A stretch of DNA of 64,000 nt from Mucilaginibacter sp. SG564 (GCF_013149275.1 NZ_JABGNA010000001.1:744001-808000), one strand, 5' to 3'; positions 9,697 through 18,571 are shown, counted from the stretch's first letter. Notes: a model not told the origin generated them from the sequence alone. Translations and numbers: made by a program.

Positions 9697-10941
9697 CTAT
9701 GGATCAAGGGGTTCATCATTATCAATTCTCAGAGATTCAATAGTTGGGTAAAACTCCTGCTCGGTGGCCGATAAGCGTTTGCCCAATTTATAGGGTACAT
9801 ATCCCAGCTCCTTTTCACAACGCCCGGCCATATTTTCTATAAAATAGCTTTGTGATTTATCTGTTGAAGTAATACAAGGTTTGCTGAACGGCATCCCGTA
9901 ACGGAATATAATACGAGCGCAATTACGCATATTGGTAGTGGTGTGCCGTGCATGTGGGTCAACAAATATGGCATTTTCCGGTACGTGCAATTTTTCTACC
10001 ATATACTTCTTCATTTCATCCGACTCGCAGTATTTGGTTTTATACGGGTGAACCTTACCTCCGGAGGTCATGATGAATGGTGCTAAACCTTCAAAATATC
10101 TTAACGCCGCTACCCGGCACCGAAGCATTCCTTCTGCACTTAAAGCCACTCCCGGAACGTCGGGACCTGCCCCCGGTATCAGGATCATGGTATATTTATA
10201 CTTGGCCCAATTGATGGTTTTAATCCGTACATAAGCGTTTTTATTGATCCCGGAGATCATCGGCTCATCGTTTGCAGCGTCGTCTCTTTCGTTTATCTCC
10301 AGGCAATGTAGAGCGTAATTCAAGGATGGGACAAAAAACAACTTTTCATTTTTGCTTTCGTCCCATATAGTTGCCGAAGCATCATATACCAGGTTAAGAT
10401 ATCCACGGTTTTTTACATTAAAGCTGATAGAGTCAATCGCCGGGTAATTTGGCTTGCGGCCCTCTGCATAAACCTCAATAGTATAATTAACCGCTTTGGC
10501 ATCCTGCTCCCATGCACTTACCAGCATTTGAACCGGCGATAGACTACCAAATTGCTGGTAAGTACCGGATGGTATTAAATGTTGTTTTACCAGGTTATCG
10601 AGTGCATTACCTGTTTTATATAAATTGATCAATCTTTCGCTGATGGCTTTGATCTCATCATCACTAAATTTCAGGGTCTGCGTAAAACACAGAGGATCTT
10701 TGCAGGTTGTGAGTGATGATTTAATGTTATCCAACCTGGTCTGAGTTAATTTTGTCAGCTCCGGGTCGTTAGCTAACAATTGTTTAGCTGCCGCGTTATT
10801 TTGAAATAAAGTGAGCAGATAATAGTTCTTAGTCTGTATAATATTATCACCTATCAGCTTATAGTTTTGATTTGCCGACTGACCATAAGAGTAAAAAGCA
10901 ATGAAGCTTAATAATAGGAATAAATATTTCTTAAAATTCAT
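9697..10941 (-). CDS. Exported YdcF/SanA-like DUF218 domain protein
   Basis: The ATG at 10941 is preferred because it starts directly at a signal peptide (MNFKKYLFLLLSFIAFYSYGQ). The family core is at about 245-400: MILIPGAGPD as the first strand and loop, MTSGGKVHP, then CESDEMKKYMVEKLHVPENA and the acidic/threonine segment HARHTTTNMRN. DUF218 proteins are small Rossmann-like proteins linked to envelope integrity, and their reaction is not established. The N-terminal 200 residues are extra and unrecognised. The gene lies between the phosphoesterase and propeller genes on the same strand with 45-65-base gaps. Confidence 0.8.
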   Translation of the reverse strand: MNFKKYLFLLLSFIAFYSYGQSANQNYKLIGDNIIQTKNYYLLTLFQNNAAAKQLLANDPELTKLTQTRLDNIKSSLTTCKDPLCFTQTLKFSDDEIKAISERLINLYKTGNALDNLVKQHLIPSGTYQQFGSLSPVQMLVSAWEQDAKAVNYTIEVYAEGRKPNYPAIDSISFNVKNRGYLNLVYDASATIWDESKNEKLFFVPSLNYALHCLEINERDDAANDEPMISGINKNAYVRIKTINWAKYKYTMILIPGAGPDVPGVALSAEGMLRCRVAALRYFEGLAPFIMTSGGKVHPYKTKYCESDEMKKYMVEKLHVPENAIFVDPHARHTTTNMRNCARIIFRYGMPFSKPCITSTDKSQSYFIENMAGRCEKELGYVPYKLGKRLSATEQEFYPTIESLRIDNDEPLDP

Positions 10942-11005
10942 GAGTGAGGTAGTCAATTGTTATTAAACGATAATTGATATTTAATGATTAAAACCAGAGC
11001 GCTTT

Positions 11006-13462
11006 TTAATCATCATCGTCTTTCTTTTTTTGTTCCAACAGTACAAAAGCGCTTCTTTTCGGTGCAGGCATAGCAGAATGTTCTCCTTTTACAGATTTCC
11101 AAACCACCTCATTCAAATCCAGGTCTGGTACAGCATCCTCCTTAGCAAAATTGAATAATTCTGAACGCTTGCTGCTTTCATTATCAGCTATATTACGCCT
11201 TTCCAGATCGACTTCGGCCGGCTTTAATTTATAGGGTGTTACATCAACCTTGCTGGTAAAACATTCATATAAAGGCATTGCCCCGGCATCATACTGACTC
11301 ATCGGTGGTAAGCCAAGTATCAATTCCATAGTTCGCAGAAAACCGGAAGTTGAGTACATCGTATGTACAACTGCGTTACGTTTTACATAAGGTCCAATTA
11401 CAAATGCCGGCGATCGGTGAGCATCAACGTGATCAGGGCCATTTTGAGCATCATCCTCCAGTATAAATACAACAGATTCCTTCCAGATCGGGCTTTGCGA
11501 CAGATGTTCGATAAACCGGCCTATCGCCAGGTCGTTATCAGCAACCGCAGCAACCGGCGATATTTTACCTTTCTTCTGTCCGCTGGTATGGTCATTGGAA
11601 ATACGAATAGTATTAAACTGGGGCACTGCATTGATAGTAAGCAGGGAATCAAAGTCATGTTGCCAGGCATCAACCCTAACCTGGTCTTTTATATCGAGAT
11701 TAAAGCCAGGCGACTGCGGGCAGATGTGCCCCTGAAGCGTTTTAATATTAGCTTTTCCATCATCGCTGAACTCGCCGTAACTACGATAGGTTATACCAGC
11801 CCTCTTACAATAATCCCAAATAAAGCCATCGCGTGGATAAGTAACCGGCCTGCCACCTTCAAAACTGGTGCTGCCACCACGATTGCCATAGCTGGTTGGC
11901 CAGGTTTTTTCAATTACATCTGTAGCATACGCGGCCATGCTCCAGTTGTGCCCATCGGCACTTACTTCGGCATCAACATAAAAATTATCAAGCAATACAA
12001 ACTCGCTGGCTAAAGCGTGGTGGTTGGGCGTTACGTGTTTGCCAAATAAGGTTAAAGATGTATCTCCATTGCCACCTTGCATATCTCCTAAAACCTGATC
12101 ATAGGTACGGTTCTCTTTAATTATATAAAAGACATGTTTTATTGGCGATTTTTCACCTAATTTACGTGGAACAGGGTTACCGGTTTCGCCATCGGCGGTT
12201 GCGGTTCTTTTATCAGTAAACGGTGTATTTGCATAAACCTGGCGGGTGTATTGTTTCAATTGTTCGGGTTTAGGCGCATCAATAAATGATAATGAACCTT
12301 TGAATAAACCGGCGATATATTGTAACCGACTATTAGCGGTACTGCCGGTTTGATAGCCACTATTATCAGCCTTTGAAATGGGTTGAGGACCTTGCGGATT
12401 GGCCATTGAGCTTAATCCTTTACCATTAGTTACCAATATTTTACTACCTAACGTTTTTACGTTAGTAGGATACCAGCCCACTGGGATAAAACCCTGGCTC
12501 TTGCTGTATCCGGGTTTGGATAGGTCAAAAACAGCAAGACAATTGTTATCGGCATTAGCGATATATAATGTTTTCTCATTGGCACTAAGCGCCAATCCAT
12601 TAGTTGTAGAACCCGTTAACCGGGTTGGGTACAATGTGGTAGCGACAGTTTCAATTACTTTATTACTAATGGTATTGATGATAGACACCGTATTGTCATT
12701 GGCGTTTGCAACAAACAGGCAGGTCCCTTTTTTATTCAAAAGTAGTTCGTTAGGATGGTCGCCAGCGGTTATTTTGTTTTCAATAGTTTGCGAGGTTGTG
12801 TTTACTACAGCAACGGCCCTGCCGCCCCAAAGCGAAATGTATAATTTTGTTTCATCCGGAGATAATACACAGCTATAAGCTATAGCGGGTAGTTGTACCT
12901 TATTAATGATCTGTTTAGCTTGTGGATCAATAATATAAAGGGTACTATCCTCTTTAGTTACTGTATACAGCTTGGTATTGCTTTTGTTAACCACAATGCC
13001 TGTCGGGCATATTTTATTTTTGGGCCATGGTGTGCCTAATTTTATAGTATCTGCCGTGTTTAACTTATTATCATGCAAGTGAAAATCCAATATCCAGTTA
13101 TCATTACCGCCAGATGCATACAGATGTTTTTCGTCGCGGCTAAATGCCAGTCCATACCACGATTTGCCCAGAACCTTTTCATCAAGCAATTTTTCGGTTT
13201 TGGGATCAATAAGTTGTAACGATTGTGTGCTTTGACCATTATTGGTTACAGCCAGCAGCTTACCGGATGCGCTCAATTGCATATTTAAGGGCAGATCGCC
13301 TAATGTTAATGATCGGCCGGCAGGGCTTAATTTCCACCCATTAGGGAGTAACACCTGTGAGGTTCCTTTTACTTTGCCAGGTATCTGCGCAATTACAGAT
13401 ATGCTAATGAGTATGCTTAATAGCGAAGCAAAGCTTATTTTTTTAATTATTGAATTAAACAT
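11006..13462 (-). CDS. YncE-type beta-propeller / phosphoesterase fusion protein
   Basis: An 818-residue exported protein. After a signal peptide (cut near residue 26) comes a YVTN/YncE-like beta-propeller at about 40-380, with repeats such as KLYISLWGGRAVAVVNTTSQ and CLFVANANDNTVSIINTISN. A phosphoesterase domain of the acid phosphatase/phospholipase C type runs from about 440 to 760, starting HVFYIIKENRTYDQVLGD. Metal-site motifs include the ENRTYDQ segment, DGHNWS, and FILEDDAQNGPDHVDAHRSP. The substrate may be a phosphodiester or phosphomonoester in the periplasm or outside the cell. The C-terminus is charged (EQKKKDDDD). The gene is 17 bases or so downstream of a barrel-like gene, probably in one operon. 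Confidence 0.88.
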   Translation of the reverse strand: MFNSIIKKISFASLLSILISISVIAQIPGKVKGTSQVLLPNGWKLSPAGRSLTLGDLPLNMQLSASGKLLAVTNNGQSTQSLQLIDPKTEKLLDEKVLGKSWYGLAFSRDEKHLYASGGNDNWILDFHLHDNKLNTADTIKLGTPWPKNKICPTGIVVNKSNTKLYTVTKEDSTLYIIDPQAKQIINKVQLPAIAYSCVLSPDETKLYISLWGGRAVAVVNTTSQTIENKITAGDHPNELLLNKKGTCLFVANANDNTVSIINTISNKVIETVATTLYPTRLTGSTTNGLALSANEKTLYIANADNNCLAVFDLSKPGYSKSQGFIPVGWYPTNVKTLGSKILVTNGKGLSSMANPQGPQPISKADNSGYQTGSTANSRLQYIAGLFKGSLSFIDAPKPEQLKQYTRQVYANTPFTDKRTATADGETGNPVPRKLGEKSPIKHVFYIIKENRTYDQVLGDMQGGNGDTSLTLFGKHVTPNHHALASEFVLLDNFYVDAEVSADGHNWSMAAYATDVIEKTWPTSYGNRGGSTSFEGGRPVTYPRDGFIWDYCKRAGITYRSYGEFSDDGKANIKTLQGHICPQSPGFNLDIKDQVRVDAWQHDFDSLLTINAVPQFNTIRISNDHTSGQKKGKISPVAAVADNDLAIGRFIEHLSQSPIWKESVVFILEDDAQNGPDHVDAHRSPAFVIGPYVKRNAVVHTMYSTSGFLRTMELILGLPPMSQYDAGAMPLYECFTSKVDVTPYKLKPAEVDLERRNIADNESSKRSELFNFAKEDAVPDLDLNEVVWKSVKGEHSAMPAPKRSAFVLLEQKKKDDDD

Positions 13463-13479
13463 GGTAGTTTAAGTAAGTA

Positions 13480-14316
13480 TTAATGCAAATTAAATGATAC
13501 CTGGGCCCTTATTGTATACCCATTTTGCGACAATGTCGAGAGATCCCTTACTGCTTCTGATGGTACTACATTGCTATGAGTAGCGTAAATAATGGGGCCA
13601 CCACAAATAGAGAACCCAAATCTTGAACCCGACGGAATATAATTGACAGATGGTCCAATTAACAACTTGGCCCCACCTTCCGCTTCATCTGCTTCCCAAA
13701 AACCTTCCAGATCTTCACCCACAGCTTCTGCCCCAGCATAGAAATTACCAATAATACGGTGATGAAAACCAAGACTCGTTATCAGGTCGATTCCGTCCCT
13801 TGACTTATCAAAAGCCTTTTCAAATCGGAGGTTTCCTGCAAATCGCCAGGATGCAGCATCAAACGAGGCCGTGACGCGGCTAAAAATAGATTTAACATTT
13901 GTCCAATCACGGCTACCACCTAAGCTAAGGCCAATACGGGGGCCAAATAGTTGTTTGCCGCCGATAAAGTCATGCATTAGTTCAGCTTGTTGTGCACTGG
14001 TTGTACCGCCATCCCGCGCAAAACCTAAAGCTGCATTGGCATATAATGTAAACTGGTTGCCCAGATAGCCCTTAACAGCCAGTTGCTGATCAACACCGTC
14101 GTAGCCAAATGGAGTTAAGGTGCGTTCACCATAACTGCCGGAATAATTTAGACTCCAGTATGGGGAACTGCCTGTCAGAGTGTTAACGGAGAATAAAAAT
14201 GGTTGAGGGGCTGCCATTTTAAAATTCCCTGTTGGGTTTATTGGGCCGGCATTTTGTGCCATTGCAGCCACACCTGATAATACTAATGATAATACAAGGT
14301 AAAGCGTTTTTTTCAT
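13480..14316 (-). CDS. Hypothetical exported protein, probable outer-membrane beta-barrel
   Basis: The ATG at 14316 is chosen because it opens a clean signal peptide (MKKTLYLVLSLVLSGVAAMA). An upstream ATG at 14340 would add eight polar residues. The 278-residue product has alternating amphipathic strands rich in Gly, Tyr and Phe (LTGSSPYWSLNYSGSYGERT, RFGFSICGGPIIYATH) and ends in FNLH, like a barrel of the outer membrane. No named family is recognised. It is the first gene of the block that runs to the SusCD pair. Confidence 0.7.
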   Translation of the reverse strand: MKKTLYLVLSLVLSGVAAMAQNAGPINPTGNFKMAAPQPFLFSVNTLTGSSPYWSLNYSGSYGERTLTPFGYDGVDQQLAVKGYLGNQFTLYANAALGFARDGGTTSAQQAELMHDFIGGKQLFGPRIGLSLGGSRDWTNVKSIFSRVTASFDAASWRFAGNLRFEKAFDKSRDGIDLITSLGFHHRIIGNFYAGAEAVGEDLEGFWEADEAEGGAKLLIGPSVNYIPSGSRFGFSICGGPIIYATHSNVVPSEAVRDLSTLSQNGYTIRAQVSFNLH

Positions 14317-14414
14317 ACGCTGCGAATTAACCCCCTTCATGTTACCCTATAATTAAGTAATCGTAAACATAATGTTGAATCCTCTTTTGCTATTATCTTG
14401 TTACAAAGTATTTC

Positions 14415-14570
14415 CTAATCAAGGCGGTTTTCTCTGGCTTTTCTGAAAGTAATTAGCACACCCAATATCATTCCAATGGCTATACCCACAGGTAAACTGT
14501 GCAAAATTAAACCGATCACAATACCAATAACTAAACCACCTGCAAAATATCCCGGTTTTATTTTATTCAT
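14415..14570 (-). CDS. Small two-helix membrane protein, 51 residues
   Basis: An ATG at 14570 opens a 51-residue frame ending at a TAG at 14415-14417. The product starts MNKIKPGYFAGGLVIGIVIG, continues with a second hydrophobic stretch (PVGIAIGMILGVLITF) and ends in a basic tail (RKARENRLD). The Gly-spaced helices suggest a small hairpin in the inner membrane. It is not recognised. It sits alone between two transcription units. Confidence 0.6.
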   Translation of the reverse strand: MNKIKPGYFAGGLVIGIVIGLILHSLPVGIAIGMILGVLITFRKARENRLD

Positions 14571-14657
14571 TATTTCGTATTAAAATTAAGTATTCCAGTT
14601 GAATACTAAGAAGCTTTTTACTGCAGACAAGCAGCTGTCATTTATGGCTATTAATTT

Positions 14658-14665
14658 TATCTTTA
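14658..14665 (+). promoter_or_regulatory. Possible -7 box (TATCTTTA) of the AlkZ-like gene
   Basis: TATCTTTA matches TAnnTTTG except at the last base and lies 22 bases upstream of the ATG at 14688. Confidence 0.3.
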
Positions 14666-14687
14666 TCATTTAACATCAAGCCTATAT

Positions 14688-15737
14688 ATGAAAGATAATC
14701 ACCTGGCCAGCCTGCGAATATATAACCAGAAAATTAATAACCCCGTATTCACTAAGCCCGAGGATGTGGTAAAATATATGGTGGCTATGCAGGCTCAGGA
14801 TTACGCAAGTGCTAAATGGGCCATTGGGTTACGGATGCAGAACGCTAAAGAGCAAGATATTGAAAACGCTATAAACCAGGGAAAAATACTGCGCACTCAT
14901 TTGCTGAGACCAACCTGGCATTTTGTGCTCCCACAGGATATCCGTTGGTTGTTAACGCTTACCGCACCTCGTATTCATGCCATCAATGCCTCCTTTTATA
15001 AAAAGTTTGGTTTTACAGATACCTCATTTAATAAGACAAACGAACTTTTGGCAAAGGCCTTGCAAGGAAATAAACAATTGAGCAGACCCCAGGTTTTGGA
15101 GCTGTTTAAACGGTCGGGCATCGCTACTGATGATATCAAATTTACTATCATACTGATGCGTGCCGAACTCGACCAGGTTATTTGTAGCGGAGCCCGTATC
15201 GGGAAGCAATTTTCATATGCCCTGCTGGATGACCTCGCCCCAGCCTCTCCGGCTTTGACTCATGAAGAAGCCTTAACCAAGCTTGCCGCAGCTTATTTTA
15301 ATACTCGTGGCCCTGCTACTGTACATGATTTTGCCAACTGGTCGGGGTTGACCATTACCGACGCTGGTATTGGTCTTGAAAATGTAAAAGAACAATTGGT
15401 AAACGAGGTGATTGACGGCAAAACCTACTGGATACCAGATAGTCCCGATGCATTGTTGCCGAAAAAAAATACCACCTTTTTATTGCCAGCCTATGATGAA
15501 TTTGCCACCTCGTACAAAGACCGAAGCGCCTTAATTGCTCCCGAATATGTAGAGCAGGCAGGGCATGTTGTTTTTGATCCCTCAATTATTGTCAACAACC
15601 AATTGGTTGGTACCTGGAAGCGTAGTCTCAAAAAGAATGAAGTTACAGTCGACCTTAACCTGTTTGGGCGGGTAAATAAAACGCAGACAAAAGCACTTGA
15701 AGCCGCCGAAGCCAAGTACCGGAAATTTCTTTTCTGA
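14688..15737 (+). CDS. Winged-helix DNA-binding protein, AlkZ-like DNA glycosylase family
   Basis: A 349-residue protein of the HTH_42/AlkZ family, whose studied members are DNA glycosylases that remove alkylated or crosslinked bases. The catalytic Q-x-Q motif is present at residues 35-37 (VAMQAQDYASAKWAIGLR). The conserved LLRPTWHFV segment follows at about 88, and the C-terminal EFATSYKDRSALI and GTWKR segments are also typical. No signal peptide is present. The next plus-strand gene is a second glycosylase of the Fpg/Nei type, but a 378-base gap with a hairpin separates them, so a shared operon is unlikely. Substrate specificity is inferred only from the family. Confidence 0.85.
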   Translation: MKDNHLASLRIYNQKINNPVFTKPEDVVKYMVAMQAQDYASAKWAIGLRMQNAKEQDIENAINQGKILRTHLLRPTWHFVLPQDIRWLLTLTAPRIHAINASFYKKFGFTDTSFNKTNELLAKALQGNKQLSRPQVLELFKRSGIATDDIKFTIILMRAELDQVICSGARIGKQFSYALLDDLAPASPALTHEEALTKLAAAYFNTRGPATVHDFANWSGLTITDAGIGLENVKEQLVNEVIDGKTYWIPDSPDALLPKKNTTFLLPAYDEFATSYKDRSALIAPEYVEQAGHVVFDPSIIVNNQLVGTWKRSLKKNEVTVDLNLFGRVNKTQTKALEAAEAKYRKFLF

Positions 15738-15977
15738 GGCGAGATCAGTAACCTCCGGGTTACGTCAAAAACTTTTTAAACCTCAAATTTTAACACTTTT
15801 CGATTCAAAAACGGGCTAAAATGGATTAAAAAAGATCAAAAAATATCGATTTTAACACTTTTTAACAAATTTCAGGCTGATTTTGAAGTGTGTTTTAAAT
15901 TTTAAAAAGTATCAAGCAATTGACTGTCAAATAACTATATGAAAATGAGCCGGTTTTTAAGCCTTTTTCTCTTAAAA

Positions 15978-16022
15978 TAAACAGCCCGATTTTCCTTTTT
16001 ATGAGAAAACCGGGCTGTTATT
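15978..16022 (+). terminator. Rho-independent terminator after the AlkZ-like gene
   Basis: AACAGCCCGATTTTC pairs with GAAAACCGGGCTGTT across a short loop, with A/T-rich flanks. It is about 240 bases beyond the stop, so it ends either a long 3' untranslated region or a small unannotated transcript. Confidence 0.6.
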
Positions 16023-16082
16023 ATATCCAAATATACGAAAATTAAGGCGCAAAACCAAGATGCAGAAACACTGTTATCCTGT

Positions 16083-16090
16083 TATATTTG
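16083..16090 (+). promoter_or_regulatory. -7 box (TATATTTG) of the Fpg/Nei-like gene
   Basis: TATATTTG is an exact match to TAnnTTTG, 25 bases upstream of the ATG at 16116. No TTG is seen at -33. Confidence 0.5.
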
Positions 16091-16115
16091 ATCTCTGTTT
16101 TAAAATTTCATTATC

Positions 16116-16892
16116 ATGCCTGAATTACCCGATCTGCAAGCATTTAGTTATAATCTCGATAAAAAATTAGCCGGAAAAACGCTTAAACATGTGGCTGTTA
16201 TCAATGCCAAAAAATTGAATGTAAGTCACCAGGAACTACAAGGTACACTCGAAGGGCAAAAGCTGGATAAGGTTTACCGTGAGGGCAAGGAGCTTTACCT
16301 TAAATTTTCAAAGGGCGATATCCTGGGCCTGCACTTGATGCTACACGGTAAACTGTTTCTGTTCGAAGAAAAAAACGGGAATAAATATCCGATTATCGAA
16401 TTACATTTTACAGATGGATCGGGATTGGCATTGACCGATTTTCAGGGAATAGCCAACCCTACCTTAAATCCTGATGATAAGGAAGCGCCTGATGCCCTGG
16501 CAAAAGACGGCGGTGTTGACTATCTGACCGCCCGTCTTCAAAAAACAAAAACCAACATCAAAACCGTACTGCTCGATCAAAAGATCATTCGCGGTATTGG
16601 TAATGCCTACGCCGATGAGATCCTGTGGCATGCTGGCATATCACCCATGTCTATCAGTAATAAAATCCCGGAGCATAAGATAAAGGAGCTGGTTAGATCT
16701 ATCCATACCGTACTTACAGATGCCGAAAAGGCTATCCTGAAGGCTAATCCGGATATTATCAATGGCGAGGTAAGGGACTTTATGCATATCCACAATTCAA
16801 AAAAGACCCACAGCCCCAAAGGCGAGAAGATTATTGTGAAGGAAGGTACCAGGAAAACGTATTATACCGAGGAGCAGGAGTTATATAGTTAG
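16116..16892 (+). CDS. Fpg/Nei family DNA glycosylase lacking the zinc finger
   Basis: A 258-residue base-excision-repair glycosylase/lyase. It begins MPELPD, supplying the N-terminal proline nucleophile (after Met removal) and the following Glu. REGKELYL near residue 55 corresponds to the conserved lysine region. The helix-two-turn-helix is GIGNAYADEILWHAGISP at about 167-184. The usual C-terminal zinc finger is absent: the protein contains no cysteine. The matching segment (THSPKGEKIIVKEGTRKTYY) keeps the spacing of a zincless finger, with an Arg near the end. The exact substrate (oxidised purine or pyrimidine) cannot be told. A REP-like palindrome begins 12 bases after the stop. Confidence 0.88.
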   Translation: MPELPDLQAFSYNLDKKLAGKTLKHVAVINAKKLNVSHQELQGTLEGQKLDKVYREGKELYLKFSKGDILGLHLMLHGKLFLFEEKNGNKYPIIELHFTDGSGLALTDFQGIANPTLNPDDKEAPDALAKDGGVDYLTARLQKTKTNIKTVLLDQKIIRGIGNAYADEILWHAGISPMSISNKIPEHKIKELVRSIHTVLTDAEKAILKANPDIINGEVRDFMHIHNSKKTHSPKGEKIIVKEGTRKTYYTEEQELYS

Positions 16893-16904
16893 GGCTCTGC
16901 TTTT

Positions 16905-16987
16905 TTGTCATCCTGAGCGTAGCGAAGGATCTATTGTCGAATATGCATGATCAGTTAACAGACTCTTCGCTACGCTCAGAATGACAA
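16905..16987. repeat. REP-like palindrome, CTGAGCGTAGCGAAG arms
   Basis: Arms at 16905-16927 and 16965-16987 (23 bases each, one mismatch) surround a 37-base loop. Each arm carries GTCAT(C/T)CTGAGCGTAGCG. The same arms occur at 20940-21023 with a different loop. It lies between two convergent genes. Confidence 0.85.
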
Positions 16988-17002
16988 ACTATTGAAATAA
17001 TA

Positions 17003-17599
17003 TCATTTCAACTTCTTCACCAGCACATTAAAATCGGCGCCAACAATGGGTATTTTTTTCCATTCTTCGGTTGGGCCATTTTTGCGATAAGTGCCGCCGT
17101 TGAGTACGCCACATGAAAAACCAAGTTCTTTACGGGGCTGTGTTTTTAAGAATTCAACGGCAACCAATATATCCCCTTTTACTTCTACCTTGTACGGTGC
17201 CAGATCAACGGTGATCAGTTGGTTATCCCTTAAGGGTTCATTGGGAGCTTTTTCTCTTACAATTACTCCCTTTATTTCTTCTTTAATCAAATTATCGCTC
17301 TCGGGCAATTTATCGCCCATGGCATATACGTTCACTTTAAATGGAATAGTATCCTTACCCAAATTGTCTACGTGAAAACTCAGTTTTAGTAACTCAACCG
17401 GCTTATGTCCGGCATTCATCCTAATCCCCACCTGCGCCCCCTGCACAACATTGAAGGAGTTATTGGTTGTTCCTGATCGTAATTTATTACCGATGGTTTT
17501 TGTTTTATCCTGCGCCAGACTATTGAAAGCGGCAAAACAAATAAAACAGATAAACAGTAATTTAAATACTTTGGATAGCGGCAGGCAATGATTGATCAT
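17003..17599 (-). CDS. Hypothetical exported protein
   Basis: A 198-residue protein with a signal peptide (VFKLLFICFICFAAFNSLAQ). The mature part resembles the jelly-roll-like C-terminal module found in many Bacteroidota surface proteins, with PFKVNVYAMGDKLPESDNL followed by DLAPYKVEVKGDILVAVEFL. In larger proteins this module often follows a carboxypeptidase-like regulatory domain; here it stands alone. Function is unknown. It is probably a single-gene unit with the repeat at 16905 just past its 3' end. Confidence 0.7.
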   Translation of the reverse strand: MINHCLPLSKVFKLLFICFICFAAFNSLAQDKTKTIGNKLRSGTTNNSFNVVQGAQVGIRMNAGHKPVELLKLSFHVDNLGKDTIPFKVNVYAMGDKLPESDNLIKEEIKGVIVREKAPNEPLRDNQLITVDLAPYKVEVKGDILVAVEFLKTQPRKELGFSCGVLNGGTYRKNGPTEEWKKIPIVGADFNVLVKKLK

Positions 17600-17673
17600 A
17601 AGACGGTTATAAAATGATATTTAATAAAGGCAAGACGAAACCGAAGGTAAATTGGTTGCACGGTTAATATCTT

Positions 17674-18099
17674 TTATTTCCTGATCATTTTATAATGCCA
17701 TATACCGGCCTCCTCAAACTCCGGACCTATTTTTTCAAAATTAAACCGCTCATATAGGGATACGGCCTGTGTTTGCGCATGCATATAAACATACGTAGCA
17801 TCGGCAGGCAAATCGTCCAGAACGGTTTGTACCAGGGCCTGCCCTATGCCATGACCGCGGAATTTTTTCAATACAGCAAAGCGTTCCAGTTTATAGCCTT
17901 TATCTGTTTTGCGCCAGCGGCAGGCGCCTGCAGGTTCGCCATCAATTGTTGCCAGGAAATGGGTCGATTCATCTTCAAACTCCCATTCCAGCTCGGGAGG
18001 GCAGTTTTGTTCAACTACAAAAACTTCGCGCCTTACGGCAAAAACTTTATCAAGATCGGCTTGCTCAATTACTTTTCTTACTTTTAAGTTTGTGGGCAT
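17674..18099 (-). CDS. GNAT family N-acetyltransferase
   Basis: A 141-residue protein with the GNAT fold. VRREVFVVEQNCPPELEWE is the N-terminal motif seen in ElaA-type proteins. The acetyl-CoA loop is RFAVLKKFRGHGIGQALVQT (about 74-93), and the C-terminal strand is AVSLYERFNFEKIG. The acceptor substrate is unknown. The start overlaps the 3' end of the upstream iron-permease-like gene by 35 bases in another frame; the ATG at 18099 is the only start that keeps the N-terminal strand. Confidence 0.88.
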   Translation of the reverse strand: MPTNLKVRKVIEQADLDKVFAVRREVFVVEQNCPPELEWEFEDESTHFLATIDGEPAGACRWRKTDKGYKLERFAVLKKFRGHGIGQALVQTVLDDLPADATYVYMHAQTQAVSLYERFNFEKIGPEFEEAGIWHYKMIRK

Positions 18100-18571
18100 T
18101 ATAATGTGGTTTGGTTTTAAGTACAGTTAGTTTGGCGTTGTGATTCTCTTCGGCAGCATCAATAGAGTGGGTACAGGTAAGGTCATCTTCCTTTTCGGCC
18201 AATATAGATAACTGCACATAAAATTTATGCAACTGGTCAAGCTCTTTTTCGTTCAGATCCTCAATATCCACCATCCGGTTACTGGCGCCCTGGTGCGAGG
18301 CCAGCAATTCGTTCAGTTTTAAGTGTATGGCTTTTGAATCTTTATTCTGAGATTTCTGGATCAGGAAAACCATCAAAAAGGTAACAATAGTGGTTCCCGT
18401 ATTGATGATAAGCTGCCAGGTATCAGAATAATGAAATATAGGGCCGGTAATACCCCATACAACAATAACAGCAATGGCTGTTAAAAAAGCCCCCGAGCTG
18501 CCCGTGGCAATGGTAGCCCAGTTGGCAAAACGTTCAAATAAATTCTTCTTTTTCTTAGCGATCTCTGCCAT
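18065..18571 (-). CDS. Low-affinity iron permease family membrane protein
   Basis: A 168-residue protein with two membrane helices at about 28-45 (GAFLTAIAVIVVWGITG) and 55-75 (LIINTGTTIVTFLMVFLIQK), followed by KSQNKDSKAIHLKLNELLA. This matches the low-affinity iron permease (PF04120) family as found in bacteria. Many bacterial members are short, and their transport role is unproven. The cytoplasmic tail is charged. It precedes and overlaps the GNAT gene, so the two are probably cotranscribed. Confidence 0.82.
   Translation of the reverse strand: MAEIAKKKKNLFERFANWATIATGSSGAFLTAIAVIVVWGITGPIFHYSDTWQLIINTGTTIVTFLMVFLIQKSQNKDSKAIHLKLNELLASHQGASNRMVDIEDLNEKELDQLHKFYVQLSILAEKEDDLTCTHSIDAAEENHNAKLTVLKTKPHYNAHKLKSKKSN

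Larger units (their letters stand above)
15738..16115. other. 378-base AT-rich intergenic region
   Basis: No gene is visible. The segment TTTTAACACTTTT occurs twice (about 15788 and 15851) in an A/T-rich stretch. A strong hairpin follows at 15978-16022, and a -7-type box lies at 16083. Confidence 0.6.

Noticed and set aside
11363..12013. 216-codon plus-strand frame opposite the phosphoesterase fusion
   Set aside because: It lies wholly inside a well-supported gene on the other strand and has no family features.
1655..14316. A polysaccharide utilisation locus with glycoside hydrolases
   Set aside because: The SusCD pair is real, but no glycosidase, polysaccharide lyase or sulfatase is adjacent, so a glycan substrate cannot be claimed.
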